Shown here: piece after piece, positions 1 through 8,616 of the stretch | Position numbering within the stretch: the stretch's first letter is position 1 | Layout: every line of letters begins with the position of its first letter | Source: Elioraea sp051860475 | GTDB lineage: Bacteria; Pseudomonadota; Alphaproteobacteria; Acetobacterales; Acetobacteraceae | Assembly: GCF_051860475.1 (NCBI RefSeq) | Contig: NZ_JBHYDW010000026.1 | Span: forward strand, 1-36,677 | Direction: 5' to 3' | DNA: 36,677 nucleotides | Notes under the pieces: generated by a model | What the model saw: only the letters and a program-made list of their open reading frames with translations | Told to the model about the DNA's origin: nothing | Database searches by the model: none | Program-made: the position numbers and the translations under genes

Positions 1-1205
1 GTGGGCTCGCCCGCGCCGACATTGCTGCCATAGCTCGCGGCCGAACGGTCCTTCGCCGCGTGATCGACCCAGGGGGTGGCCCGCCCAGGCACCTCGCCGG
101 GGCGGAGCTCCATCGAGGCGCGATCGCCGATCAGCTTGCGGCGCGCGTCGTTGTACCCGTCCGACAGAAGATGCGCGATCGGAACATCGACGAAGTCCGG
201 ATCGCCGTACCAGGCCTCGCGGTCGGCGAAGGCGAGCTTCTGCGCCTCGATCACCGTGTGCAGGAACGCGGCCGAAACCGGCCCCATCGCCGCGAGGTCG
301 AAGCGCTTCAGCAGCGCCAGCGTCTGCAGATAGGCGGGGCCCTGGCTCCAGACGCCGCATTTCAGCACCGTCACGCCGGCGTAATCGTAGGTGAGCGGGT
401 CCTCGTAGGAGGCAGACCAGCGGGCGAGATCATCCGCCGACAGCAGGCCGCGGTGGCGCCGTCCGGTGACGTCCATGATCTCGGCGCTGCGCATGAAGCG
501 GTCGATCGCCTCGGCGACGAAGCCGCGATACCAGGCGGCGCGCGCGGCATCGATCTGCGCCACACGGTCGGACCCGGCCGCCTCGGCCTCGCGCACGATG
601 CGCGTGTAGGTCTCGGCAAGTGCGGTGTTGCGGAACAGCGAGCCGGGCGCGGGCACCTTGCCGCCGGGCAGGAACACGGCGGCGGAGGTTGTCCACTCCT
701 GCTCGAATAGCGGCTGCATGGTCGCGATCGTCGCCGGGATGCGCGGCACCAGCGGCACGCCGTCGCGCGCGTAGCCGATCGCGGGGGCGAGCGCTTCGGC
801 CACCGAGATCGTGCCGTGATCGCGCAGCATCAGCATCCAGGCATCGAACGCGCCGGGCACCACGGCGGGCAGCAGACCGGTGCCGGGCACGAGGTCGAGG
901 CCGAGCTCGTCGCGCAGCTTCGTGACCGTCGCCGCTTCGGGCGCCGGACCTTGGCCGCAGATCACGCGCTGACGGTTCTCGCGCGCGCTGTGGAGGATGA
1001 TCGGCACGTCGCCGGCAGGCCCGTTCAGATGCGGCTCGGCCACCTGGAGCGTGAACCCGGCGGCGACCGCGGCATCGAACGCGTTGCCCCCGCGCTCGAG
1101 CACGCCCATGCCGACCGCGGAGGCGATCCAGTGCGTCGACGCGACCACGCCGAATGTGCCCAGCACCTCGGGGCGGGTGGAAAACTCGGGCGACCAGGAT
1201 GTCAT
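1..1205 (-). CDS. Gamma-glutamyltransferase family protein (partial, 3' end outside window)
   Basis: Encodes the N-terminal 401 residues of a gamma-glutamyltransferase (Ntn-hydrolase family), which transfers or hydrolyses gamma-glutamyl groups of glutathione-like compounds. Visible family signatures are the N-terminal GVLERGGNAFDAAVAAGF block, AEPHLNGPAGDVP, and later FADREAWYGDPDFVDVP. No signal peptide is seen, so this is probably a cytoplasmic form. The self-processing catalytic Thr lies after the region ending in GEPT and so falls just outside the window; only the future large subunit can be judged. The ATG at 1205 is preceded by a strong GGAGGAG ribosome binding site (minus strand of 1210-1216). 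The gene is divergent from soeA with 124 bases between. The family call is firm; the natural substrate is unknown. Confidence 0.9.
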   Translation of the reverse strand, partial: MTSWSPEFSTRPEVLGTFGVVASTHWIASAVGMGVLERGGNAFDAAVAAGFTLQVAEPHLNGPAGDVPIILHSARENRQRVICGQGPAPEAATVTKLRDELGLDLVPGTGLLPAVVPGAFDAWMLMLRDHGTISVAEALAPAIGYARDGVPLVPRIPATIATMQPLFEQEWTTSAAVFLPGGKVPAPGSLFRNTALAETYTRIVREAEAAGSDRVAQIDAARAAWYRGFVAEAIDRFMRSAEIMDVTGRRHRGLLSADDLARWSASYEDPLTYDYAGVTVLKCGVWSQGPAYLQTLALLKRFDLAAMGPVSAAFLHTVIEAQKLAFADREAWYGDPDFVDVPIAHLLSDGYNDARRKLIGDRASMELRPGEVPGRATPWVDHAAKDRSAASYGSNVGAGEP

Positions 1206-1272
1206 CGCGCTCCTCCGATGGATCGGCGACCCTACTCGGCACGGGCCAGCCGGAAAAGCCACGCCGGGGCAT

Positions 1273-1301
1273 TTGACGCCCAGGCTGCCAGCACCTAGCG
1301 T
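1273..1301 (+). promoter_or_regulatory. Putative sigma70-type promoter for the soeABC operon
   Basis: TTGACG (1273-1278), a 17-base spacer, then TAGCGT (1296-1301). It lies in the 124-base divergent gap and would start transcription about 20 bases before the soeA ATG at 1330. The -35 box is good and the -10 box weak; prediction by eye only. Confidence 0.4.
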
Positions 1302-1329
1302 CCGGCGCCGGAGCCGCCAGGACCCCTGC

Positions 1330-4188
1330 ATGGAACGTCTCGATCCTTCGCCACCCGTCTCGGACGAGGTGAAGTGCACCACCTGCTACATGTGCGCCTG
1401 CCGCTGCGGCATCCGCGTGCACCTGAAGAACGGGCAGATCCGCTACATCGAGGGCAACCGCGACCATCCGGTGAACAAGGGCGTGCTCTGCGCCAAGGGT
1501 TCGGCCGGGATCATGAACCACTACTCGCCGGCACGGCTGCGCAAGCCCTTGAAGCGTGTGGGCGAGCGCGGCTCGGGCGACTTCGCCGAGATCGAATGGG
1601 ACGAGGCGCTGGCGACCGCCGAGGCCTGGCTGCGCGAGGCGCGCGCGACCGATCCGCGCAAGCTCGCCTTCTACACCGGACGCGACCAGAGCCAGGGGCT
1701 CACCGGCTGGTGGGCGCAGGCCTTTGGGACGCCGAACTACGCGGCACACGGGGGGTTCTGTTCGGTGAACATGGCCGCCGCGGGCCTCTACACGCTCGGC
1801 GGGTCGTTCTGGGAGTTCGGCGAGCCCGATTTCGAGCGCGCCAGGCTGTTCCTGATGTTCGGCGTGGCCGAGGATCACGACAGCAACCCGATCAAGATGG
1901 GGCTCGCGGAGCTCAAGAAGCGCGGCGCGACCTTCATCTCGGTCAATCCGGTGCGCACCGGCTACTCCGCGATCGCCGATCGCTGGGTGCCGATCCGCCC
2001 CGGCACGGACGGCGCGCTCGTGTTGGCGCTGGTGCACGAGCTGCTGAAATCGCGGCGCGTGGATCTCGACTTCCTCGCGGACTATACGAATGCGGGCTGG
2101 CTGGTGATCGACGATCCGCGCGCGGCCGATGACGGGCTGTTCGCGCGCGACGAGGCGGGCACGCCGCTCGTGCTGGATCGCGGCGGTTCGCTCAGGCCCT
2201 GGAACGCCGACGGCGTGCGGCCGGCGCTCGCCCAGCCCGCCACGCTGGCGGACGGGCGGCGCTCCAAGCCGGTCTTCATGCTGACGGTGGAACGCTATCT
2301 CGACGAGCGCTATTCGGCCGACGCCGCAGCGGCGGTCACCGGCCTGCCGGCGGAGGAGATCCGCGGGCTCGCCGCCGAGCTTGCGCGCGTCGCCTTCGAC
2401 GAGCGGATCGAGATCGCGCAGGCCTGGACCGACTGGCGCGGCGTCACCCACGATCGTTTCGTCGGCCGGCCGGTCTCGCTGCACGCGATGCGCGGCATTT
2501 CCGCGCACGCCAACGGGTTCCAGACCTGCCGCGCGCTGCATCTGCTGCAACTGCTGCTCGGCGCGATCGATACCCCCGGCTCGTGGCGCTACAAGTCGCC
2601 CTATCCGCGCCCGATCCCGCCGCCGATCCGTCCCGGCGGCAAGCCGGGCGAGCTCGCGCCGAACACGCCGATGCCGCGCCCGCCGCTCGGCTTCCCGATG
2701 GGACCGGAGGACCTTCTGGTCGAGGCGGACGGGCGGCCGGTGCGGCTGGATCAGGGCTATTCCTGGGAAGCGCCGATCGCCGCACACGGGCTGATGCATC
2801 TCGTCATCCGCAACGCCTGGGCGGGCGAGCCGTACCCGATCGACGTGCTGTTCCTGTACATGGCGAACATGGCCTGGAACTCGGCCATGAACGCCGCCGG
2901 CACGGTGGCGATGCTGACCGACAAGCACGCCGACGGCACCTACAGGATCCCGCGCATCATCTACTCGGACGCGTTCTTCAGCGAGACCGTGCCCTATGCC
3001 GATCTGATCCTGCCCGACACCACGTATCTGGAACGATACGACTGCATCTCGCTGCTCGACCGCCCGATCGGCAAGCCCGAGGGGCCGGGCGATGCGATCC
3101 GCCACCCGATCGTCGCCCCCGACCGCGACGTCCGCCCCTTCCAGGACGTGCTGCTGGAGCTCGGCGCGCGGCTCGGCCTGCCGGGCATGGTGACCGAGGA
3201 CGGCGCGCCGAGATTCCCCGGCGGCTACGCCGACTACATCGTCAACCACGAGCGCGGCCCCGGCATCGGCCCGCTCGCCGGCTGGCGCGGCGCGGACGGC
3301 GAGAGCCACGGCAAGGGTGCGCCGAACCCGAAGCAACTCGAGCGCTACATCGCCAATGGCGGGTTCTGGCACTACGAGCTGCCGCACGACGCGCTGTTCT
3401 TCAAGTTCGCCAACAGGGCGTATCTCGATCACGCCGTCGCCTTCGGGCTGATCGGCAAGCCCGAGCCGATCGTGCTGCAGCTCTATGTCGAGCCGTTGCA
3501 GCGCTTCCGCCTCGCCGCGCGCGGGCACGGACCGATCCAGCCGCCCGAGCATCTGCGCGAGCGCGTCGCGACGCATTGCGATCCGCTGCCCGAGTGGCAC
3601 CCGCCCTTCGAGGGGCAGATGGTGTCGGACGCCGCCTTCCCGCTCTACGCGGTCACGCAGCGGCCGGCGGCGATGTACCACTCCTGGGGCAGCCAGAACG
3701 CCTGGCTGCGCCAGATCCACGGCCAGAACCGGCTCTACATGAACCGCGCGACGGGCGAGGCGCTCGGCATCGCCGATGACGACTGGGTGCACGTCACCTC
3801 GCATCACGGCAAGATCACCGTGCAGGCGAAGCTGATGGAGGGGGTGGAGCCGCACACGGTCTGGACCTGGAACGCGATCGGCAAGCGCGCCGGGGCCTGG
3901 AACCTCGATCCGGGCGCGCGCGAGGCGACGCACGGCTTCCTGCTCAACCACCTGATCAGCGAGATGCTGCCGGACGGCACGCTGCCGAACGCCGACCCGA
4001 TCACGGGGCAGGCCGCGTGGTACGACCTGCGCGTGCGCGTCGAGAAGGCCACCGTCGCGCCGGCGGCGGCCGAGCCAGCTCTGCCGTCGCTCGTCAAGCC
4101 GCCGGGCCTCGGCCACGCGCCCGGCATCCTGCGCTACGGCGCGCAGTTCGGCCGCAGCCCCGAGCGCCGCAAGGTCGCCGCGGAATGA
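1330..4188 (+). CDS. soeA: Molybdopterin oxidoreductase catalytic subunit, SoeA-like sulfite dehydrogenase (quinone)
   Basis: A 952-residue DMSO-reductase-family enzyme carrying a bis-MGD molybdenum cofactor and one N-terminal [4Fe-4S] cluster. Likely cluster ligands are C19, C22 and C26 (in CYMCACRCG) and C54 (GVLCAKG). C144 in HGGFCSVNM sits where PsrA/NapA-type enzymes place the Mo-ligating Cys. There is no twin-arginine signal, so the protein should stay in the cytoplasm. This matches SoeA, which oxidises sulfite to sulfate on the cytoplasmic face, and argues against periplasmic DMSO or polysulfide reductases. Downstream partners are a four-cluster ferredoxin subunit (4-base ATGA overlap) and a DmsC-type membrane anchor, the SoeABC composition. 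The ATG at 1330 has AGGA 8 bases upstream; a longer in-frame reading from 997 would run into the promoter and ggt. The molybdoenzyme call is certain; sulfite as substrate is an inference from composition and lack of export signal. Confidence 0.85.
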   Translation: MERLDPSPPVSDEVKCTTCYMCACRCGIRVHLKNGQIRYIEGNRDHPVNKGVLCAKGSAGIMNHYSPARLRKPLKRVGERGSGDFAEIEWDEALATAEAWLREARATDPRKLAFYTGRDQSQGLTGWWAQAFGTPNYAAHGGFCSVNMAAAGLYTLGGSFWEFGEPDFERARLFLMFGVAEDHDSNPIKMGLAELKKRGATFISVNPVRTGYSAIADRWVPIRPGTDGALVLALVHELLKSRRVDLDFLADYTNAGWLVIDDPRAADDGLFARDEAGTPLVLDRGGSLRPWNADGVRPALAQPATLADGRRSKPVFMLTVERYLDERYSADAAAAVTGLPAEEIRGLAAELARVAFDERIEIAQAWTDWRGVTHDRFVGRPVSLHAMRGISAHANGFQTCRALHLLQLLLGAIDTPGSWRYKSPYPRPIPPPIRPGGKPGELAPNTPMPRPPLGFPMGPEDLLVEADGRPVRLDQGYSWEAPIAAHGLMHLVIRNAWAGEPYPIDVLFLYMANMAWNSAMNAAGTVAMLTDKHADGTYRIPRIIYSDAFFSETVPYADLILPDTTYLERYDCISLLDRPIGKPEGPGDAIRHPIVAPDRDVRPFQDVLLELGARLGLPGMVTEDGAPRFPGGYADYIVNHERGPGIGPLAGWRGADGESHGKGAPNPKQLERYIANGGFWHYELPHDALFFKFANRAYLDHAVAFGLIGKPEPIVLQLYVEPLQRFRLAARGHGPIQPPEHLRERVATHCDPLPEWHPPFEGQMVSDAAFPLYAVTQRPAAMYHSWGSQNAWLRQIHGQNRLYMNRATGEALGIADDDWVHVTSHHGKITVQAKLMEGVEPHTVWTWNAIGKRAGAWNLDPGAREATHGFLLNHLISEMLPDGTLPNADPITGQAAWYDLRVRVEKATVAPAAAEPALPSLVKPPGLGHAPGILRYGAQFGRSPERRKVAAE

Positions 4189-4916
4189 CCAGCCTGCCCG
4201 ACACGCCGCCGACGAAGCGCCTCGGTCTCGTCATCGATCTCGACACCTGCGTCGGCTGCCATGCCTGCGCGGTGAACTGCAAGGAGTGGAACGCCGGCGG
4301 GCACTCCGCGCCGCTGACGGATCTCGATCCCTACGGCGCGAACGCGACGGGTGTGTGGTTCAACCGCATCCACAGCTTCGAGGCGGGTGAGGGCAGGGCA
4401 GGGCGCACCGTGAACTTCCCGAAGTCCTGCCTGCACTGCGACGAGCCTGCATGCGTCACCGTCTGCCCCACCGGCGCCTCCTACAAGCGCGCCGAGGACG
4501 GGATCGTGCTGGTCAATCCCGATACCTGCATCGGCTGCAAGCTCTGCTCCTGGGCCTGCCCCTACGGCGCGCGCGAGTACGACGAGGACGAGGGGGTGAT
4601 GAAGAAATGCACCCTCTGCGTCGATCGCATCTACAACGAGACGATCCCCGAGCCCGACCGGGTGCCCGCCTGCGTCTCCACCTGCCCGGCGTATGCGCGC
4701 CACTTCGGCGACCTCGCCGACCCTGACAGCGCGGTGTCGCGGCTGGTCGCCGAGCGCGGCGGCTACGACCTGATGCCGGAGCTCGGCTACAAGCCCGTGA
4801 ACAAGTATCTCCCGCCGCGGCCCGGCAAGCCGGCGCCGGCCCCGCAACCGGCCGAGCCCGACACCGAGGGGCTCTCGGGCTTCCTCGGCTGGGTCGACCG
4901 TATGCTGTCGCGCTGA
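4185..4916 (+). CDS. soeB: Four-cluster [4Fe-4S] electron-transfer subunit, SoeB-like
   Basis: A 243-residue DmsB/PsrB-type ferredoxin subunit that passes electrons between the molybdenum subunit and the membrane anchor. All sixteen Cys ligands of four clusters are visible: C22/25/28/32 (CVGCHACAVNC), C82/85/90/94 (CLHCDEPACVTVC), C115/118/121/125 (CIGCKLCSWAC) and C142/145/163/167 (CTLC with CVSTC). No Tat or Sec signal is present, agreeing with a cytoplasmic complex. The start overlaps the soeA stop by four bases (ATGA at 4185-4188), implying translational coupling, and the next gene begins 4 bases after its stop. The C-terminus is a Pro/Ala-rich tail that ends in a hydrophobic helix-like stretch. 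Confidence 0.88.
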   Translation: MTSLPDTPPTKRLGLVIDLDTCVGCHACAVNCKEWNAGGHSAPLTDLDPYGANATGVWFNRIHSFEAGEGRAGRTVNFPKSCLHCDEPACVTVCPTGASYKRAEDGIVLVNPDTCIGCKLCSWACPYGAREYDEDEGVMKKCTLCVDRIYNETIPEPDRVPACVSTCPAYARHFGDLADPDSAVSRLVAERGGYDLMPELGYKPVNKYLPPRPGKPAPAPQPAEPDTEGLSGFLGWVDRMLSR

Positions 4917-4920
4917 TCCC

Positions 4921-5871
4921 GTGCATCCAGCTCCCTCCGTCATCGTCTTCACCGTCGCCTCGGGCGCGGGCTACGGGCTGCTCGCGACGCTCGCGCTGCT
5001 CGCGGCCTTCGGCGCGATCGCGCCCTCGCTCTGGCTCGGCCTCGTCGGCTTCGGGCTCGCGCTCGCGCTGATCAGCGCGGGGCTGCTCGCCTCGACGCTG
5101 CATCTCGGCCATCCCGAGCGGGCGTGGCGCGCGTTCAGCCAGTGGCGCTCGTCCTGGCTGTCGCGCGAGGGTGTGGCCGCGGTCGCGACCTACCTGCCGG
5201 CCGGGCTGCTCGCGCTGCTCTTCAGCGTCTTTGCGCCCGGGCGCGGCACGCTCGTGCTGCTCGGCCTGCTGACCGCCGCAGGCGCGGTCGTCACGGTGGT
5301 CTGCACGGCGATGATCTACCGCTCGCTCAAGCCGATCCATGCCTGGTGCAACCATTGGACGGTGCCCGGCTATCTCGCGCTCGGGGCCGCGACCGGGCTC
5401 ACGCTCGCCTTCGCGGTGCTCGGCGCGTTCGGTGAGCGCGCGGCCGGCCCTGTCGGCATCGCCGCGATCCTCGGCCTTGCCGCCGCGTGGTGGGTGAAGC
5501 GCAGCTACTGGGCCTTCCTCGAAGTCGTGCCGGCGGCATCCACCCCCGAGACCGCGACCGGGCTCGGGCGGATCGGCAAGGTCCGGCTGCTCGATCCGCC
5601 GCATACCGGCGAGAACTTCCTGACCAAGGAGATGGGCTTCCGCATCGCGCGCAAGCACGCGGGCCGGTTGCGCGTGATCGCGGTGATCGGCGGGATCGTG
5701 CTGCCGGCCGCCTTCGTGGTGATCGCGCTGGCGACCGCCCAGCCGATCAACAGCCTGGCTGCGGCGCTTGCGGCGGTGCTCGCCTTCGCCGGCGCGCTGG
5801 TCGAGCGCTGGCTGTTCTTCGCCGAGGCCAGGCACACGACGATGCTCTACTACGGCGCGACGAGCGCCTGA
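4921..5871 (+). CDS. soeC: DmsC-family membrane anchor subunit, SoeC-like
   Basis: A 316-residue integral membrane protein with about eight predicted helices, six before roughly residue 195 and two after residue 245, separated by a polar loop. The block STLHLGHPERAWRAF and the following SSWLSREG are hallmarks of DMSO reductase anchor (DmsC) proteins. It should tether the SoeAB pair to the inner membrane and exchange electrons with the quinone pool. The start codon is GTG at 4921, four bases after the soeB stop; no better ATG lies before the first helix. Size and gene order fit SoeC. The anchor role is well supported; the SoeC name depends on the sulfite assignment of the whole complex. Confidence 0.82.
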   Translation: MHPAPSVIVFTVASGAGYGLLATLALLAAFGAIAPSLWLGLVGFGLALALISAGLLASTLHLGHPERAWRAFSQWRSSWLSREGVAAVATYLPAGLLALLFSVFAPGRGTLVLLGLLTAAGAVVTVVCTAMIYRSLKPIHAWCNHWTVPGYLALGAATGLTLAFAVLGAFGERAAGPVGIAAILGLAAAWWVKRSYWAFLEVVPAASTPETATGLGRIGKVRLLDPPHTGENFLTKEMGFRIARKHAGRLRVIAVIGGIVLPAAFVVIALATAQPINSLAAALAAVLAFAGALVERWLFFAEARHTTMLYYGATSA

Positions 5872-5885
5872 ACGGGGGAAGCACC

Positions 5886-6665
5886 ATGCCGAAATTCGCC
5901 GCCAACCTGTCGATGATGTACACCGACGTGCCGTTCCTTCAGCGCTTCGAGCGCGCCGCGACCTCGGGCTTCCGCGCGGTCGAGTTCCTGTTCCCCTACG
6001 ACTACAGCCCCGGCGAGGTGACCCAGGCGACGCGCGCGGTCGGCCTGGAGGTGGTGCTGTTCAACACCGTGCCGGGCGACTGGTCGAAGGGCGAGCGTGG
6101 GCTGGCCGCCCAGCCCGGCCGCGAGGCGGAGTTCCGCGCCGGCGTGGCCAAGGCGCTGGAATACGCCGATGCGCTGGGATGCCGGCACATCCACGCCATG
6201 GCCGGGCTGGTGGCCGAGGGGGCCGACCGGGACGCGATGCGCGCCACGTATCTCGAGAACCTGCGCTTTGCCGCCGAGGCCGCCGGCAAGACCGGCGTGA
6301 CCGCGCTGATCGAGCCGATCAACACCCGCGACATCCCTGGCTTCTTCCTGAACTACACCGAGGAGGCGGCGGCGATCATCGCCGAGCTCGGCGTGCCCAA
6401 CCTCAGGATCCAGTTCGACATCTACCACCGCCAGATCATGCAGGGCGATCTCACGCCGGCGATCGAGACGCACCTGCCTCTGATCGCGCACATGCAGCTT
6501 GCCGACACGCCTGGGCGGAACGAGCCCGGCACCGGCGAGATCAACTACCCGTTCCTGTTCGAGGCGATCGACCGCCTGGGCTACACGGGCTGGATCGGCT
6601 GCGAGTACCGCCCCAAGGGCGAGACCGAGGCCGGGCTCGGCTGGTTCAAGTCCTATCGCGGCTGA
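5886..6665 (+). CDS. hyi: Hydroxypyruvate isomerase
   Basis: A 259-residue TIM-barrel isomerase (AP-endonuclease-2-like fold), the normal length for Hyi. The expected catalytic Glu pair is present as E143 (LIEPINTRDIPG) and E240 (GCEYRPKG). Hyi interconverts hydroxypyruvate and tartronate semialdehyde in the glyoxylate carboligase route. The next gene encodes the reductase that uses tartronate semialdehyde, supporting this function over the closely related 2-oxo-tetronate isomerase OtnI, whose usual partners (OtnK, OtnC) are absent. The ATG at 5886 follows GGGGGA with good spacing. The gene begins only 14 bases after soeC, so it could be co-transcribed with the molybdoenzyme. No glyoxylate carboligase gene (gcl) is in this window. 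Confidence 0.85.
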   Translation: MPKFAANLSMMYTDVPFLQRFERAATSGFRAVEFLFPYDYSPGEVTQATRAVGLEVVLFNTVPGDWSKGERGLAAQPGREAEFRAGVAKALEYADALGCRHIHAMAGLVAEGADRDAMRATYLENLRFAAEAAGKTGVTALIEPINTRDIPGFFLNYTEEAAAIIAELGVPNLRIQFDIYHRQIMQGDLTPAIETHLPLIAHMQLADTPGRNEPGTGEINYPFLFEAIDRLGYTGWIGCEYRPKGETEAGLGWFKSYRG

Positions 6666-6698
6666 CCCACGCCCCATCCTTCCAAGGGAGACACACGC

Positions 6699-7580
6699 AT
6701 GAAGATCGGATTCATCGGCCTTGGCATCATGGGCCGCCCGATGGCGCTCAATCTGAAGAAGGCCGGGCACGACCTGATCGTGCCGGAGCGCGGCAGCCTG
6801 ACCGACGAGATCCGTGCCGCGGCGACGGTGGTGGCGGACGCGAAGGCGGTCGCCGCCGGCGCGGAGGTGGTGATCCTGATGGTGCCCGACACCCCGGATG
6901 TCGAGCGCGTGCTGTTCGGCGCGAGCGGTGTCGCCGAGGGGCTGAAGCCCGGCACGCTGGTGATCGACATGTCCTCGATCTCGCCGACCGCGACCAAGGA
7001 CTTCGCGCGTCGGATCAACGAGAAGGGCTGCGACTATCTCGACGCGCCGGTCTCGGGCGGCGAGGTGGGCGCGAAGAACGCCGCGCTGACCATCATGGTC
7101 GGGGGGCCCGAGGCGGCGTTCGAGCGGGCCAAGCCGCTGTTCGAGGCGATGGGCAAGAACATCACCCTCGTCGGCGGCAACGGCGCTGGCCAGACCTGCA
7201 AGGTGGCAAACCAGATCATCGTCGCGCTGAACCTTCAGGCCGTCTCGGAAGCCCTTGTCTTCGCGGCAAAGGCGGGCGCCGATCCGGCCAAGGTGCGGCA
7301 GGCCCTGATGGGCGGCTTCGCCAATTCGCGCATCCTCGAAGTGCATGCCGAGCGGATGATCAAGCGCACCTTCGCGCCCGGTTTCCGCATCCGGCTGCAC
7401 CAGAAGGACCTGAACCTGGCGCTGCAGTCCGCGCGCGAGATGAACATGAGCCTGCCCAACACCGCGATTGCGCAGCAGATGTTCTCCGCCGTCGCGGCCG
7501 CCGGCGGGGCCGATCTCGATCACTCGGCGATGGTGCAGGCAATCGAGACGCTCGCCGCGTCTAAGGTCGCGGAAGGCTGA
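6699..7580 (+). CDS. glxR: 2-hydroxy-3-oxopropionate (tartronate semialdehyde) reductase
   Basis: A 293-residue beta-hydroxyacid dehydrogenase. It has the N-terminal NAD(P)-binding motif FIGLGIMGRPMA (residues 5-16), the substrate motif DAPVSGGE (115-122), GAGQTCKVANQ with catalytic Lys168, and KDLNLAL near residue 237. It should reduce tartronate semialdehyde to D-glycerate, completing the glyoxylate-to-glycerate route with Hyi. It starts 33 bases after hyi behind AAGGGAG. Related enzymes of the same fold reduce other small aldehydes, including sulfolactaldehyde, so the substrate is supported mainly by the hyi neighbour. Confidence 0.85.
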   Translation: MKIGFIGLGIMGRPMALNLKKAGHDLIVPERGSLTDEIRAAATVVADAKAVAAGAEVVILMVPDTPDVERVLFGASGVAEGLKPGTLVIDMSSISPTATKDFARRINEKGCDYLDAPVSGGEVGAKNAALTIMVGGPEAAFERAKPLFEAMGKNITLVGGNGAGQTCKVANQIIVALNLQAVSEALVFAAKAGADPAKVRQALMGGFANSRILEVHAERMIKRTFAPGFRIRLHQKDLNLALQSAREMNMSLPNTAIAQQMFSAVAAAGGADLDHSAMVQAIETLAASKVAEG

Positions 7581-7625
7581 CGCAATGCGCGCGCTGCGTC
7601 TGTGGCGTGGGACGATATTGCGCCC

Positions 7626-7654
7626 TTGAAGCGAGTCGCCTTGGGGCGTATTTC
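7626..7654 (+). promoter_or_regulatory. Putative promoter for the XRE regulator gene
   Basis: TTGAAG (7626-7631), a 17-base spacer and TATTTC (7649-7654), in the 154-base gap after glxR. It would give a leader of about 75 bases before the ATG at 7735. The spacing is ideal and the local sequence is AT-richer than its surroundings; prediction by eye. Confidence 0.4.
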
Positions 7655-7734
7655 TTGCGCGGAGAGGATCGCCTCAGGACTGAGACGGCGTTGCGCCCAG
7701 CCGAGGGTGCGCCTCCGCCCGGGAGACAGGGACC

Positions 7735-8613
7735 ATGCGCTTCACCGAGATCGGCCAGCAGCTTCGGCAGTACCGCCTGGAGTCCGGGCTGCGCGCCGAG
7801 GAGATCGCCGCCCGGCTCGGCGTCAGCCGCGCCGCCCTCTACCGCTACGAGAAGGGCGAGGTCATCAAGCTTGACACCATCAAGCGGCTGGCCGAGCTCC
7901 TCAAGATCTCGCCGCTCAGCCTGCTCGGCATCGGTGTCGAGTACGTCTCGCGCGCCACCGTCTATTTCGACCGCATCCGCGTGATCGAGGAGAGCACCGA
8001 CCAGATCCTCCAGGTCGCCGGCCAGCCCCCCTACCTCGTCACGTCCGATGCCTTCGATTCGGCGCTGGCCGAAGTGCTGGCCGAAGCGGCCGACGCCGCA
8101 GGACCCGAGCGTTCCACCCTGCGGGCCCAGTCGGATCAGCTGCTGGGCATTCTCCAGGGCCGCAAGAAGGTCTACCAGGCGCGCCGGCCGTCGATCATCG
8201 CGATCCTGACGGTGAGCGCACTGCAGCGGTTCCTCGAAGGGGGAGTCGGGGCCGCCGTGGCGGTGTCGGACCGCGCGCGGGCCCAGGCGCGCGCCGTGGC
8301 GATGGCCGAGGTCGAGAACATCGCGGCGCTCATGGAGGCGGAGCCGATCGGCGTGCAGCTCGGGCTGATGGGCGCGAGCGAACCCAACGGCGCGTTCCGG
8401 ATCCTGCGCTCGCGGGAGCGGGCCTACTTGGCTATCAACCCGTTCCGACTGGATGTTCACCCGACATCGCAGACCGGCGTGGCCATGATCACCGGCGCCG
8501 ACGAGGCGCTGGCGACGCACCAGAAGGTGGCCGAGGCGCTGTGGCGCGACGCGCTCAAGGGCGGGGCTGCGGCCGCGCGCGTGCGCGAACTGGTGCGCGC
8601 CGCGCGCGGCTGA
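7735..8613 (+). CDS. XRE-family helix-turn-helix transcriptional regulator
   Basis: A 292-residue protein with an N-terminal XRE/Cro-type DNA-binding domain at about residues 6-62. The recognition region GVSRAALYRYEKGEV and the following KRLAELLKISPLSLL are typical. The remaining 230 residues are mostly helical and not recognised; they may bind a ligand or mediate oligomerisation. The ATG at 7735 lies behind GGGAGACAGGG. It has its own likely promoter at 7626, so it is probably not part of the soe-hyi-glxR operon, although it could control it. It runs convergently into the PatZ-like gene with only three bases between stops. Specific targets cannot be inferred. Confidence 0.8.
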   Translation: MRFTEIGQQLRQYRLESGLRAEEIAARLGVSRAALYRYEKGEVIKLDTIKRLAELLKISPLSLLGIGVEYVSRATVYFDRIRVIEESTDQILQVAGQPPYLVTSDAFDSALAEVLAEAADAAGPERSTLRAQSDQLLGILQGRKKVYQARRPSIIAILTVSALQRFLEGGVGAAVAVSDRARAQARAVAMAEVENIAALMEAEPIGVQLGLMGASEPNGAFRILRSRERAYLAINPFRLDVHPTSQTGVAMITGADEALATHQKVAEALWRDALKGGAAAARVRELVRAARG

Positions 8614-8616
8614 CCG

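Noticed and set aside
430..4116. Very long minus-strand open frame (over 1200 codons) opposite soeA and across ggt
   Set aside because: It is antisense to clear molybdoenzyme motifs, has Arg/Ala/His-rich composition and no family features. Long stop-free antisense frames are expected in DNA this GC-rich.
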